Positions 31,937 through 40,721 of a stretch of 59,726 nucleotides of DNA are shown piece by piece. A program made the translations under genes and the position numbers. The first letter of the stretch is position 1; each line of letters opens with the position of its first letter. The notes under the pieces are model-generated. The model made no database searches. It saw only the letters and a list, made by a program, of their open reading frames with translations, and was not told where the DNA came from. Origin of the DNA: Candidatus Rokuibacteriota bacterium (GTDB taxonomy: Bacteria > Methylomirabilota > Methylomirabilia > Rokubacteriales > CSP1-6); contig JACPDG010000084.1 in NCBI GenBank assembly GCA_016184125.1, positions 1 to 59,726 on the forward strand. The letters run 5' to 3'.

Positions 31937-33061
31937 TCACTGCGCCTCCAGGAGCGTCACCCAGTTGTTCGTCGCCAGTCCCCCGATCGAGTGCGCCAGC
32001 GCGACGCGCCCGCTCACCTGCCGGTCCTCGGCGCGGCCGAGCAACTGCCAGACGCACTCGACGACCTGGGCGATGCCGGTCGCCGCGAGCGGATGACCGC
32101 GTGCCTTGAGCCCCCCCGATGGGTTGATCGGCAGGCGGCCATCGATCGCCGTCTCGCCGTCGAGCGTCGCGCCTCCCGACTTGCCGGGCGGGACCAGACC
32201 GATGTCCTCGAGCGCGATGAGCTCGAACGGCGCGAACGCGTCGTGGAGCTCGGCGAAGTCGACCCGCTCGGGTCCGAGGCCGGCCATCTGGAACGCGGCT
32301 CGCGCCGCCGCCTGCGTCGCGCGGAAGCTCGTCAGCTCGTGGCGATGGCGCACCGCCAGCGTGTCGGTGCCCTGGCCGATCCCGGCGATGCGGACGGCAG
32401 CGCGCTCGCTCGTGAGCACCACGGCCGCGGCGCCGTCCGAGATCGGGCAGCAGTGGAGCAGCCGCAGCGGGTCGGCGACGACGCGGCTCTCCATCACCGC
32501 CTCGATCGTGACCGGCTCGCGGAAGTGCGCGTACGGGTTCCGCGCGGCGTGCGCGTGGTTCTTCACGGCGACCTGCGAGATCTCGCGGAGCCCGACGCCG
32601 TGGCGCGCCATGAGGGCCCGCGTGATGAGCCCGGCGAGCGCCGGCATCGTCGCGCCGTACGACCGCTCGTACGCGTCGATCGAGCGGCCGATGATCTCGG
32701 ACACGCGCGGCGTGGAGAGGTGCGTCATCTTCTCGCCGCCGACGACGAGGACGGTCCGGTGCAGCCCGGCCGCGACCTCGGCGAAGCCGGCGTAGAGCGC
32801 GGCGGCCCCGGACGACGTTGCGGTCTCGATGCGGAGCGCCGGCACCTCGGCAAACCCCATGTACGTCGCGACGTTCGACGCGAAGTTGCCGTCGCCGACG
32901 AACTCCTCGGGGTTCATCGTGGCGATCACGACGGCGTCGGGCTTCTCGATGCCCGCCACGGCGAGCGCCGCGAGCGACGCCTCGGTCATGAGGGCCTGGA
33001 GCCGCTCGCTCCGCTTGCCGATGCGCGTCATCCCCGCGCCCGCGATCCAGACGTCACGCAT
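31937..33061 (-). CDS. Thiolase-fold protein (SCP-x/Ltp-like) lacking the nucleophilic Cys
   Basis: 374 aa. Start IAGAGMTRIGKRSERLQALM is typical of lipid-transfer-protein thiolases. The motif normally reading E-x-A-C-x-S-G is ETATSSGAAALYAG here: Thr82 replaces the nucleophile (codon ACG, read directly). The second and third motifs (FAELHDAFAPFE, GHPLAATG) are kept, so the fold and CoA site should be intact. Paired with DUF35, this matches Ltp2-type retro-aldolases of steroid side-chain degradation, which also lack that Cys. A true thiolase role is unlikely. Start ATG at 33061 lies just after two tandem hairpins. Confidence 0.88.
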   Translation of the reverse strand: MRDVWIAGAGMTRIGKRSERLQALMTEASLAALAVAGIEKPDAVVIATMNPEEFVGDGNFASNVATYMGFAEVPALRIETATSSGAAALYAGFAEVAAGLHRTVLVVGGEKMTHLSTPRVSEIIGRSIDAYERSYGATMPALAGLITRALMARHGVGLREISQVAVKNHAHAARNPYAHFREPVTIEAVMESRVVADPLRLLHCCPISDGAAAVVLTSERAAVRIAGIGQGTDTLAVRHRHELTSFRATQAAARAAFQMAGLGPERVDFAELHDAFAPFELIALEDIGLVPPGKSGGATLDGETAIDGRLPINPSGGLKARGHPLAATGIAQVVECVWQLLGRAEDRQVSGRVALAHSIGGLATNNWVTLLEAQ

Positions 33062-33064
33062 GAC

Positions 33065-33094
33065 CCGGCAAGCTTGCCGGTTTGCTCCGCAAAC
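33065..33094. promoter_or_regulatory. Two adjacent palindromes at the thiolase-fold gene start
   Basis: CCGGCAAGCTTGCCGG (33065-33080, perfect 16-mer) abuts GTTTGC-TCC-GCAAAC (33080-33094). On the mRNA (minus) strand the second hairpin carries GGAG at its loop and the first ends 3 nt before the ATG. It lies in the divergent region shared with the SDR gene. Could be an operator or a structure hiding the ribosome binding site. Confidence 0.65.
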
Positions 33095-33183
33095 GTCAAT
33101 TCTCGATCACGCCTCGGCGGCCTCGCGGATCGCGTATCCTTCACTCCGCCGGCGTGAGGCCGCCCGAAGGAGGACCAGACGCG

Positions 33184-34002
33184 ATGACCACGAGACGACC
33201 CGAGGACGACCCCGGCCTCGACGGCCGCGTCGCCATCGTCACCGGTGGCGGCGCCGCGGATGACGGCATCGGCAACGGCCGCGCGGCAGCGCTGCTCCTG
33301 GCGCGCGCGGGCACGAGGGTGCTCGTGGTCGACCGCAAGCTGGCGCTCGCCGAGCGGACGGTCGCGATGATCACCGCCGATGGCGGCACCGCCGCCGCGC
33401 ACGAGGCGGACGTGACCGATGACGCTCAGTGTCGCGACATGGTCCGCGCCGCGCTCGACCGCTTCGGCCGCCTCGACTTCCTGGACAACAACGTCGGGAT
33501 CGGCAGTCGCGGCAGCGTCGTCGACGAGGAGCCCGCGGTGTGGCGCCGCGTCATGCAGGTGAACGTCGAGACGATGTTCCTCGTGTCCAAGCACGCGATC
33601 CCCGCCATGATCCGGACCGCGGGCCGCGGCGCCATCGTCACCGTCTCCTCGATCTCGGCGCTCCGCCCGCGGGGGCTCACGGCGTACTCGGCGTCGAAGG
33701 GCGCCGTCATCGCGCTGACCCGCGCCATGGCGGTCGACCACGGGCCGCAGGGCATCCGGGTGAACTGCGTCGCGCCGGGCCCCGTGTACACGCCGATGGT
33801 CTATGGCCCGGGCATGAGCGACGCAGCGCGGGCCCAGCGGCGCCGCGCGTCGATCCTCGGCATCGAGGGCACCGGCTGGGACATCGGCCACGCCGTGCGG
33901 TTCCTGCTGTCTGACCACGCGCGCTACATCACCGGGCACGTGCTCGTGGTCGACGGCGGCGTCACGCTCCAGTCGCCAGCGCGCGACGACGCGGCGGAGT
34001 GA
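33184..34002 (+). CDS. Short-chain dehydrogenase/reductase
   Basis: 272 aa, ATG at 33184 preceded by AAGGAGG. Rossmann motif RVAIVTGGGAADDGIGNGRA with an insertion before the usual GxGIG; NN-V-G replaces NNAG; catalytic Ser-Tyr-Lys in SSISALRP...AYSASKGA. NAD(P)-dependent oxidation or reduction of a hydroxyl/keto group. Divergent from the thiolase-fold gene and likely in the same pathway, oxidising the hydroxyacyl intermediate. Substrate unknown. Confidence 0.93.
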   Translation: MTTRRPEDDPGLDGRVAIVTGGGAADDGIGNGRAAALLLARAGTRVLVVDRKLALAERTVAMITADGGTAAAHEADVTDDAQCRDMVRAALDRFGRLDFLDNNVGIGSRGSVVDEEPAVWRRVMQVNVETMFLVSKHAIPAMIRTAGRGAIVTVSSISALRPRGLTAYSASKGAVIALTRAMAVDHGPQGIRVNCVAPGPVYTPMVYGPGMSDAARAQRRRASILGIEGTGWDIGHAVRFLLSDHARYITGHVLVVDGGVTLQSPARDDAAE

Positions 34003-34256
34003 TCGTCGAAGAGCGCCCGGGTCCCCGGGGGCCGCTTTCGAGGATCCGGGGGGCGGCGCGCCGGGGGAGGGCCTCCAGACCGCCGAGCGAACCCGAGGAG
34101 CGCCCGGGTCCCCGGGGCCGCTTTCGAGGATCCGGGGGGCGGCGCACCGGGGGAGGGCCTCCAGACCGCCGAGCGAACCCGAGGAGCGCCCCGGGTTTCC
34201 CGGGGCGCTTCCGAGCGCTGGGGGGTTTGGGGGGGCCATGTCGGGGCCCCCCATGA
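34003..34256 (-). repeat. Two-hairpin element, copy E, with ~87-bp tandem array
   Basis: Minus-oriented core (GTCATGGGGGGCCCCGACAT...) starts 16 nt beyond the Fis-like gene stop. The second-hairpin side is expanded: units beginning at 34008, 34095 and 34181 repeat GAGGAGCGCCC...CGCTTTCGAGGATCC...CAGACCGCCGAGCGAACCC with an 86-87 bp period. Confidence 0.8.
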
Positions 34257-34272
34257 CATCAGTCGCCGCTCG

Positions 34273-34566
34273 TCAGTTCCCGGCCGAACCCGCTATCCCG
34301 GCACCGCGCCGCACGGGCGGCGGCGGCGGCGCCGCGACGCCGAGGTCCCGCATCAGGCGGAGCAGGTACGTCCGCTGGAGGCCCAGGGCCCTTGCGGCGT
34401 GCGTCCGGTTCCCGCGCACCTGATGCAGGGTGGCCTCGATGAGCCGGCGCTTGAACTCGTAGACAGCGCCGTGGTACCCGACGGCCCGCGGCGGCGCCGC
34501 GGGCTCGGTCGCTGCGAGCGGAGGAGTTGTCGCCATGCCGGTCGACGACGGCAACGGGAATGCCAT
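34273..34566 (-). CDS. Small Fis-type helix-turn-helix protein
   Basis: About 97 aa from ATG 34566 (or 87 aa from 34536). The C-terminal half is an HTH_8 domain: [20 protein letters not shown] followed by [20 protein letters not shown], the Fis/NtrC recognition helix. It has no AAA+ or receiver part. Such solitary Fis-like proteins occur as DNA-bending or co-regulatory factors. The frame is open further upstream, but that part overlaps the ferredoxin terminator and is not protein-like. Confidence 0.75.
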   Translation of the reverse strand: MAFPLPSSTGMATTPPLAATEPAAPPRAVGYHGAVYEFKRRLIEATLHQVRGNRTHAARALGLQRTYLLRLMRDLGVAAPPPPPVRRGAGIAGSAGN

Positions 34567-34659
34567 ACCGGAAGACCCGCGACGTGCGGGCCGGCGCGAA
34601 CGCTGACAGCGGCAATGCCCTGCGGGGCGGGCGGTGTGCCCCGGCGGCAGTGCAACGAC

Positions 34660-34684
34660 GAAGGGCCCCGGGAAGGGGCCCTTC
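34660..34684 (-). terminator. Hairpin downstream of the ferredoxin gene
   Basis: GAAGGGCCCC-GGGAA-GGGGCCCTTC, perfect 10-bp stem 28 nt after the ferredoxin stop on the minus strand. It is followed by GTCGTTGCACT rather than a T-run. Confidence 0.65.
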
Positions 34685-34712
34685 GCAACCGAACGGGCAG
34701 GCGATGCGGCGG

Positions 34713-34927
34713 CTACTTCTTCGTCGTTGGCTGGATGCCCGGATTGTCCTTGAAGAACTGCTTGTTGATGTCGGTGTACTGCTTCCACTGGTCGGGGACT
34801 TCGTCCTCCGCTCGTCGGGATGGATGTAGAGCATCGTGTCGCCCTCGTAGATGCAGTCCACGGGGCAGACTTCGACGCACGCCTTGTCCTTGACGTTCAC
34901 GCACGGTTCAGCGATCACGTACGGCAT
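34713..34927 (-). pseudogene. 7Fe-type ferredoxin with deletion of one cluster motif
   Basis: ATG at 34927 with GGAGG. The product starts [20 protein letters not shown] / [19 protein letters not shown], a classic 3Fe-4S/4Fe-4S ferredoxin. The next expected block (CxxCxACxxxCP and ~8 more residues) is absent. The sequence resumes one frame over as [31 protein letters not shown]-stop at 34713, the normal C-terminus. The deletion of roughly 55 nt removes a cluster's cysteines and shifts the frame, so no working ferredoxin can be made. Upstream promoter and downstream terminator are intact. Confidence 0.85.
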
Positions 34928-34969
34928 TGGAGCCTCCGGGTCGTTCGTGGGGTCCGGTCAGACCGATGC

Positions 34970-34998
34970 ATTTAAGCGAATCCGTCGGAACATGTCAA
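34970..34998 (-). promoter_or_regulatory. Sigma70 promoter of the ferredoxin gene
   Basis: On the minus strand TTGACA (34998-34993), a 17-bp spacer and TTAAAT (34975-34970), 43 nt before the ATG. Close to consensus. Confidence 0.7.
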
Positions 34999-35016
34999 GA
35001 CGACAAGGGCCTCAGT

Positions 35017-35919
35017 TCACTGCGTGCGCAGTCGCGGGTCGAGGGCGTCACGGAGCGAGTCACCGAACAGGTTGAACGCGAACACCGCCAGACTGATCGC
35101 CAGCCCGGGAAAGATGGCCATCCACGGCGCCGCCTCGGCGAACTCCACGGCGGCACCGCGCAGCATCAACCCCCACGCCGGAATCGGCTCCTGCACGCCG
35201 AGCCCGAGGAAGGACAGCGACGCCTCGAGCAGGATGGCCTGCCCGAGGAACGCCGTCACCATGATCAGGTACGGCGCCATCACGTTCGGCAGCATGTGGC
35301 GCAGGATGATCCGTCCATGCCCGAAGCCGGCCGCCCGCGCCGCATCGACATACGGCATCTCGCGGATCGACAGGGCCGACGACCGGATGACGAGCGCGCA
35401 GCGCGGGATCATCGGGATCATGATCGCGGTGATCAGGTTCGGCAGCGCGTTGCCGAGGATCGTGACGAGCGCCAGCGCCAGGATGATGAGCGGGAACGAC
35501 AGGAAGATGTCCATCACCCGCTGGAGATACAGGTCCACGCGGCCGCCGAAGTACGCGCTGGCGACGCCGAGGAGCGCGCCGAGCGTCGCGCTCAGGATCG
35601 ACGAGCCGAAGCCGACCAGGAGCGCGGTGCGCGAGCCGTGGATCAGCCGGGAGAGGACGTCGCGCCCGAACGAGTCCGTGCCGAGCCAGTGGGCTGCGGA
35701 GGGCGCGTCCAGCATCGCGCCGAAGTTGACCGCGACCGGATCGTAGGGCGCGATGAGGGGCGCGGCGAGCGCGACCGCGACCATGAGCAGGATCGCCGCG
35801 GCGGCGATGGCGCCGAGCGGCCGGCGCCGGCAGAAGTCGGCGACGGCCGCCTGCCCGCGGGACCGCCGCGGAACCTCCTCGAGGTCGGTGACCCGCTCGA
35901 TCGCCGGATTCACCGCCAT
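35017..35919 (-). CDS. dppC: ABC transporter permease, DppC type (transporter 2)
   Basis: 300 aa. N-terminal helix PLGAIAAAAILLMVAVALAA, signature HWLGTDSFGRDVLSRLIHGS, EAA loop MPYVDAARAAGFGHGRIILR, C-terminal AFNLFGDSLRDALDPRLR. Last gene of a five-gene minus-strand run: two ATPases, binding protein, DppB, DppC. A 133-nt spacer rich in the repeated block GAGAGGCGAGCC separates it from DppB. Moves peptides across the inner membrane. Confidence 0.93.
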   Translation of the reverse strand: MAVNPAIERVTDLEEVPRRSRGQAAVADFCRRRPLGAIAAAAILLMVAVALAAPLIAPYDPVAVNFGAMLDAPSAAHWLGTDSFGRDVLSRLIHGSRTALLVGFGSSILSATLGALLGVASAYFGGRVDLYLQRVMDIFLSFPLIILALALVTILGNALPNLITAIMIPMIPRCALVIRSSALSIREMPYVDAARAAGFGHGRIILRHMLPNVMAPYLIMVTAFLGQAILLEASLSFLGLGVQEPIPAWGLMLRGAAVEFAEAAPWMAIFPGLAISLAVFAFNLFGDSLRDALDPRLRTQ

Positions 35920-36052
35920 CGCGTCACCCTCGCGCCCGTGGGCCCCGGCGTCGAGAGGCGAGCCGCACGAGGCCCAGCGGGCCGAGAGGCGAGCCAGACG
36001 GAGGCCCGGGCGAGCGAGAACGAAGTCTGGCGACGCTTATCGGCTCGCCGGG

Positions 36053-37006
36053 TCATCGGTAGCGGATCCTCGGGTCGAGCCAGGCGTACATGATGTCCAA
36101 CGCGAAGTTCACCACGATGAAGACGCCGGACACGAGCATGACGAGCGCCTGGATCAGCGTGTAGTCGCGGTGCGCGACGGCCTGGACGAACAGGAGGCCG
36201 AGCCCGTTCAGGTTGAAGACCTGCTCCGTCACGACGAGGCCGCCGATGAGGAACGCGAACTCGACCGCGACGACCGCCATGACCGGGAGCATCGCGTTCT
36301 TGATCGCGTGGCGCCAGAGGATCAGCTTCTGCCACAGCCCCTTGGCGCGCGCCGTGCGGATGTAGTCCTCCCGCAGCACCTCGAGCATCGCCGAGCGCGT
36401 CATGCGGGTCGCCACGGCCGAGTACCGGTACCCGACCGCGAGCGCCGGCCAGATGAGCTGCTGCAGGTTCTGCCAGGGATCGACCCAGAACGGCGTGTAC
36501 ACCATGGGCGGCAGCCACTTGAACACGACGAGCAACACGAGGATGAAGACGATGCCGAGCCAGAACGACGGCGTGGCGAGCCCGGCGATCGAGAAGATCC
36601 GCACCGCGTAGTCCACCCACGTGTCCTGCTTCAGCGCCGCGATCACGCCCAGCGGGATCGCGAGCAGCACGGCGACGGTCGTCGCCATCACCGCCACCTG
36701 GAGCGAGAGCGCGAACCGGAGCCTGATCTCTTCCCAGATCGGCGCGCCCGTCCACATCGACGTCCCGAAGTCGAGGCGGACGACCCCGGCCATCCACGTC
36801 AGGAACTGCTCCCACACCGGCCGGTCGAGGCCGAAGCGCGTGCGCTCCTGCTGCAGGATCTCCTCGGAGACCGCCCCCCGGTCCCCGGCCATCCGGAGCT
36901 CGACGACGTCCCCGGGAATGATGCGGATGAGCAGGAAGACGACGACCGCGACGCCGAGCAGCGTCGGGAACATCAGGAGGAAGCGCTTGAACAGGTATCG
37001 CCACAT
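36053..37006 (-). CDS. dppB: ABC transporter permease, DppB type (transporter 2)
   Basis: 317 aa. MWRYLFKRFLLMFPTLLGVA start, LLIRIIPGD motif, FGLDRPVWEQFLTWMAGVVR block, cytoplasmic coupling loop TARAKGLWQKLILWRHAIKN, and C-terminal IMYAWLDPRIRYR. Follows the binding protein gene after a 26-nt perfect palindrome that could lower read-through relative to the binding protein. Confidence 0.93.
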   Translation of the reverse strand: MWRYLFKRFLLMFPTLLGVAVVVFLLIRIIPGDVVELRMAGDRGAVSEEILQQERTRFGLDRPVWEQFLTWMAGVVRLDFGTSMWTGAPIWEEIRLRFALSLQVAVMATTVAVLLAIPLGVIAALKQDTWVDYAVRIFSIAGLATPSFWLGIVFILVLLVVFKWLPPMVYTPFWVDPWQNLQQLIWPALAVGYRYSAVATRMTRSAMLEVLREDYIRTARAKGLWQKLILWRHAIKNAMLPVMAVVAVEFAFLIGGLVVTEQVFNLNGLGLLFVQAVAHRDYTLIQALVMLVSGVFIVVNFALDIMYAWLDPRIRYR

Positions 37007-37018
37007 CGCGGCGTGATC

Positions 37019-37044
37019 GGCGCCCCGGCCCGGGCCGGGGCGCC
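37019..37044. terminator. 26-nt perfect palindrome between binding protein and DppB genes
   Basis: GGCGCCCCGGCCC followed by its exact reverse complement GGGCCGGGGCGCC. No U-run. Inference: an intercistronic stem that stabilises the upstream mRNA or partly attenuates, a common way to make more binding protein than permease. Confidence 0.6.
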
Positions 37045-37055
37045 GCCCTCGCTGG

Positions 37056-38654
37056 TTACTCCGCGAGCCAGACCGTGTCCAGCTGGTTGTTCAGGTAGTG
37101 GGCCGGCGTGATCGTCCAGCCCTTGACCTTCGAGCTGTGCGGAATGATCCGGTGCCACCAGAGCGTGTACATGATGTGCGCTTCCTCGTCGAGGAGACGC
37201 TTCTCGAACTGCCGCAGGATCTTCTTGCGCTCTTCCGCATCCACGGCGCGGCCCTGCTTGAGGTAGAGCTCGTCGATGACCTTGTCCTTGTGCTTGCCGT
37301 AGTTCGCGTCGGAGTCGGACACGAACCGGCCGAGATCGAGATCCGGCTCGACGATGAAGCCGCAGGCGAAGTCCATCGCGACCTCGAAGTCGCCGCGCTT
37401 GAGCATCGGATGGTACGCCGACGCCTCGATGAACTCCTGCTTCACGTTGAGCCCGATCTGCCGCCACTGGTCGATCAACCAGACGCCGATCGGCTCGTAG
37501 GGGTGCGGAATGCCGCGGTTCTTGAACGTGAAGGAGAAGCCCTCGGGAACGCCCGCCTCCCTGAGGAGCCGCTTCGCCTCGGCCCGCGACTTGTTGATGT
37601 CCTTCCCGTACCCGGCGACCTTCTGCAGCTCCTCGGGCGGCGTCGCGTACGGGGTGCCGGGCACCTGGATGCCGCCGACGTCACGGACGATCGTGATCTT
37701 CGAGAGGTTCTTCGACCCCTCGTAGCGGTCGAGCGCCAGCGTGAGCGCCCGGCGCACGCGCTTGTCGTCGAACGGCTTCTTCTCGTGGTGCATGGCGACC
37801 ATGAGCACGCAGTCCCAGGGGCTCTCCTGGACCGTGATCTTCGGTCCGAGCGCGTGGACGAGCTGGTCGCGCTCGGCCGGGCTGAAGCCGCGGAACTGGA
37901 TGTGCGCGCGCTCTCCGCGGATGGCGGCGACCTGCGGCGCGGACGCCGAGATGAACAGCGCCCGGTAACCGTCGAGATACGGCTTGCCTTTGTCCCAGTA
38001 GTCCGGGTTCTTCTTGCCGACCCAGTGCGAGCCCTTGACGTGCTCGACGAAGGTGAACGGTCCGGTGCCGTTGACGTTCTTCTCGTACCACCGGATGTCC
38101 TTCTCGAGAGTCTCCGCGCGGTAGATCCAGTTCCACGGCGACGAGAGGTTCAGCAGGAACGACGACTCCGGCCACTTGAGACGGAAGCGGACGGTGTACG
38201 GGTCCACGGCCTCCACGGCCTCGACGGAGCCGTACGTCGCCTTCCGCGACGACTTCAGGCCGGCGGGCGGAAAGATGATCTTGTCGTAGGACGCCTTCAC
38301 GTCCTTCGACGTCATCTGGGCCCCGTCGTGGAACTTGACGCTCTTGCGCAGCTTGAAGGTGTACGTCAGGCCGTCCTTCGAGATCGTCCACGACTCGGCG
38401 AGGTCGCCGATCGGCTTGGTGCCCGTCTTCTCGAACGGATCGACCCGCAACAGGGTGCTGTAGTGCGCCGCCATCGGGTGGATGACCCCGAACGTCTCTT
38501 CCTGGTGCGCGTCGTAGGACGGTGGCTGCGACGGCACGACGAAGAGGAGCTCGCCGCCGTACCGTGGCTTCTCCTGGGCGCCGACCGGCTGGGCGCCGAG
38601 GAGCAGGCCGATCGCGACGACCGCGGCCAGGGTGCTCGAGATGATCGCTTGCAT
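37056..38654 (-). CDS. Peptide ABC transporter substrate-binding protein (transporter 2)
   Basis: 532 aa, ATG at 38654 with GGAGG 6 nt upstream; the in-frame GTG at 38660 is too close to that site. Signal peptide MQAIISSTLAAVVAIGLLLG to VGAQ. SBP_bac_5 features: LAESWTISKDGLTYTFKLRK, KFHDGAQMTSKDVKASYDKI, NGTGPFTF and NPDYWDKGKPYLDGYRALF. Mature protein is periplasmic or lipid-free extracellular. Encoded between its ATPases and permeases. Confidence 0.93.
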   Translation of the reverse strand: MQAIISSTLAAVVAIGLLLGAQPVGAQEKPRYGGELLFVVPSQPPSYDAHQEETFGVIHPMAAHYSTLLRVDPFEKTGTKPIGDLAESWTISKDGLTYTFKLRKSVKFHDGAQMTSKDVKASYDKIIFPPAGLKSSRKATYGSVEAVEAVDPYTVRFRLKWPESSFLLNLSSPWNWIYRAETLEKDIRWYEKNVNGTGPFTFVEHVKGSHWVGKKNPDYWDKGKPYLDGYRALFISASAPQVAAIRGERAHIQFRGFSPAERDQLVHALGPKITVQESPWDCVLMVAMHHEKKPFDDKRVRRALTLALDRYEGSKNLSKITIVRDVGGIQVPGTPYATPPEELQKVAGYGKDINKSRAEAKRLLREAGVPEGFSFTFKNRGIPHPYEPIGVWLIDQWRQIGLNVKQEFIEASAYHPMLKRGDFEVAMDFACGFIVEPDLDLGRFVSDSDANYGKHKDKVIDELYLKQGRAVDAEERKKILRQFEKRLLDEEAHIMYTLWWHRIIPHSSKVKGWTITPAHYLNNQLDTVWLAE

Positions 38655-38703
38655 GTTCACCTCCGGGTGAAGCGCGGATCCGAGGATGGGACGAGGGATC
38701 GCA

Positions 38704-39693
38704 TCACGCCAGCAGACACGCCGCCCAGTGCCCGGGCTTCACTTCCCTGAGCGGCGGCACCTCCATCGAGCAGCGGTCGATCGCGACCGGGCACCGCGGG
38801 TGGAACACGCACCCGGGCGGCGGCTTGAGCGGGCTCGGAACCTCGCCCTTGAGCACGATGTGCTCCCGCCGCATCTCGAGCTCGGGATCGGGAATCGGCA
38901 CCGCCGACAGGAGCGCCCGGGTGTACGGGTGCAGCGGCTCGTCGTAGAGCTCCTTGCGCGGCGCGAGTTCGACGATCTTGCCGAGGTACATCACGGCCAC
39001 GCGGTCGGAGATGTGGCGCACGACGGCGAGGTCGTGCGCCACGAACAGGTACGTGAGACCGAACTCGGCCTGGAGGTCCTCCAGCAGGTTGATGATCTGC
39101 GCCTGGATCGAGACATCGAGCGCCGAGACCGGCTCGTCGCAGACGATGAGGGACGGCTCCATCGCGAGGGCGCGCGCGATCCCGACCCGCTGCCGCTGTC
39201 CACCGGAGAGCTCGTGAGGGTAGCGGGCCGCGTGCTGGGGCAGCAAGCCCACGCGGCCGAGAAGCTCGCGCACCCGGGCCTGGCGCTTCACCGCGTCGGT
39301 CACCAGCCCGTGGACCGCCATGGGTTCCGCGACGATCTGCCCGACGGTCATGCGAGGGTTCAGCGAGCTGTAGGGATCCTGGAAGATCACCTGGATCGTG
39401 CGCCGCACCTTCCTGAGCTCCGGGGCATCCATCGTCGTCAGGTCCCGGCCCTCGAAGACCACCGAGCCGCTCGTGGGGCGCTCGAGCTGGAGGATGCAGC
39501 GGCCCGTCGTCGTCTTGCCGCAGCCCGATTCACCGACGAGGCCGAGCGTCTCGCCCTTCCGGATGGTGAAGGAGACACCGTTGACCGCCCGCACCATGGC
39601 CTGGGGACCGCTGAAGAGCCCGCCGCCCACGGGGAAGTGCTTGACGAGGTCACGGACCTCGAGGATCACGCCGTCGCGGGTGGCCGCGGTCAT
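38704..39693 (-). CDS. dppF: Peptide ABC transporter ATPase, DppF type
   Basis: 329 aa. Walker [18 protein letters not shown]-loop [17 protein letters not shown], signature [15 protein letters not shown], Walker [22 protein letters not shown]-loop [12 protein letters not shown]. Oligopeptide-type C-terminal extension with the cysteine cluster [20 protein letters not shown], probably an Fe-S or metal-binding regulatory patch. Its ATG overlaps the DppD stop (ATGA), so the two ATPases are translationally coupled. Confidence 0.95.
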   Translation of the reverse strand: MTAATRDGVILEVRDLVKHFPVGGGLFSGPQAMVRAVNGVSFTIRKGETLGLVGESGCGKTTTGRCILQLERPTSGSVVFEGRDLTTMDAPELRKVRRTIQVIFQDPYSSLNPRMTVGQIVAEPMAVHGLVTDAVKRQARVRELLGRVGLLPQHAARYPHELSGGQRQRVGIARALAMEPSLIVCDEPVSALDVSIQAQIINLLEDLQAEFGLTYLFVAHDLAVVRHISDRVAVMYLGKIVELAPRKELYDEPLHPYTRALLSAVPIPDPELEMRREHIVLKGEVPSPLKPPPGCVFHPRCPVAIDRCSMEVPPLREVKPGHWAACLLA

Positions 39694-40700
39694 GCCATGG
39701 CCACCTTCGGGCACCCCCCGACCGCGACCCGCTCGACCTCCCAGCAGGCGGCGACGTGCTCGGCGCCGTTCAGCGGCCGGAGATCCGGCCGCTCCACGAT
39801 GCACCGGTCGGTGCGAAACGCGCAGCGGGGAACGAACGCGCAGCCGCGTGGCAGGCGCGTGAGATCCGGTGGCTGCCCCTCGATCGGATCGAGCCGCGCG
39901 CGAATCGGCTCGTCGAGGCGCGGCACGGACCTGAGGAGCCCGAGCGTGTAGGGGTGCCGCGGGTGCGCGTACAGCTCGCGCGCGCTCGCGCGCTCGATGA
40001 TGCGGCCCGCGTACATCACGTTCACGCGGTCGGCGTACCGGGCGACGACGCCGAGGTTGTGGGTGATGATCAGCATCGCGACGCCGAGGCGGCGCGAGAG
40101 GCTCTTCATCAGCTCGAGGATCTGCGCCTGGATGGTGACGTCGAGCGCGGTGGTCGGCTCGTCCGCGAGGACCAGCGACGGCTCGCAGGCGAGCGCCATC
40201 GCGATCACCATGCGCTGTCGCATCCCGCCGCTGAACTGGTGGGGGTACTGGCGCAGGCGGCGCGCCGCGTCGGGGATGCCGACCAGCCCGAGCAGCTCGA
40301 CGGCGCGCGCGCGCGCGTCCGTCGGCGACATGCCGAGATGGATCTCCAGCCCCTCGGTGAGCTGCCGGCCGATCGTGAGCACGGGGTTCAACGAGGTCAT
40401 CGGCTCCTGGAACACCATCCCGATCTCGCGCCCACGGACCCTCCGCATCCCCTCCTCGGAGAGCTGCAGGAGGTCGCGCCCCTTGAACAGGATCCGCCCC
40501 GCCACGATGCGACCGGCAGGCTCCGCGACGAGCCGCATGATCGAGAGCGCCGAGACGCTCTTGCCGCAGCCGGACTCCCCGACGAGCGCGACGGTCTCTC
40601 CTTCCTCGACGTCCCAGGTGACGCCGTCGACGGCGCGCACGACACCGCTGGACGTGATGAACTGGGTAACGAGGCCCTCGACGGAGAGGAGCGTCCCCAT
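39690..40700 (-). CDS. dppD: Peptide ABC transporter ATPase, DppD type
   Basis: 336 aa. Walker [22 protein letters not shown]-loop [17 protein letters not shown], signature [15 protein letters not shown], Walker [22 protein letters not shown]-loop [12 protein letters not shown], and the C-terminal [20 protein letters not shown] cysteine cluster. First gene of the complete peptide importer operon. Tandem GGTCAGACC repeats lie 22-41 nt before its start. Confidence 0.95.
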   Translation of the reverse strand: MGTLLSVEGLVTQFITSSGVVRAVDGVTWDVEEGETVALVGESGCGKSVSALSIMRLVAEPAGRIVAGRILFKGRDLLQLSEEGMRRVRGREIGMVFQEPMTSLNPVLTIGRQLTEGLEIHLGMSPTDARARAVELLGLVGIPDAARRLRQYPHQFSGGMRQRMVIAMALACEPSLVLADEPTTALDVTIQAQILELMKSLSRRLGVAMLIITHNLGVVARYADRVNVMYAGRIIERASARELYAHPRHPYTLGLLRSVPRLDEPIRARLDPIEGQPPDLTRLPRGCAFVPRCAFRTDRCIVERPDLRPLNGAEHVAACWEVERVAVGGCPKVAMA

Positions 40701-40721
40701 GACGGGCGGAGTGTATCACAC

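Noticed and set aside
34003-34256. Tandem ~87-bp units considered as a CRISPR array
   Set aside because: Units are contiguous near-identical repeats without unique spacers, no leader and no cas genes.
35753-37111. Plus-strand 452-codon frame across the permease genes
   Set aside because: Glu/Arg/His-rich shadow; the minus-strand DppB/DppC frames carry all expected motifs.
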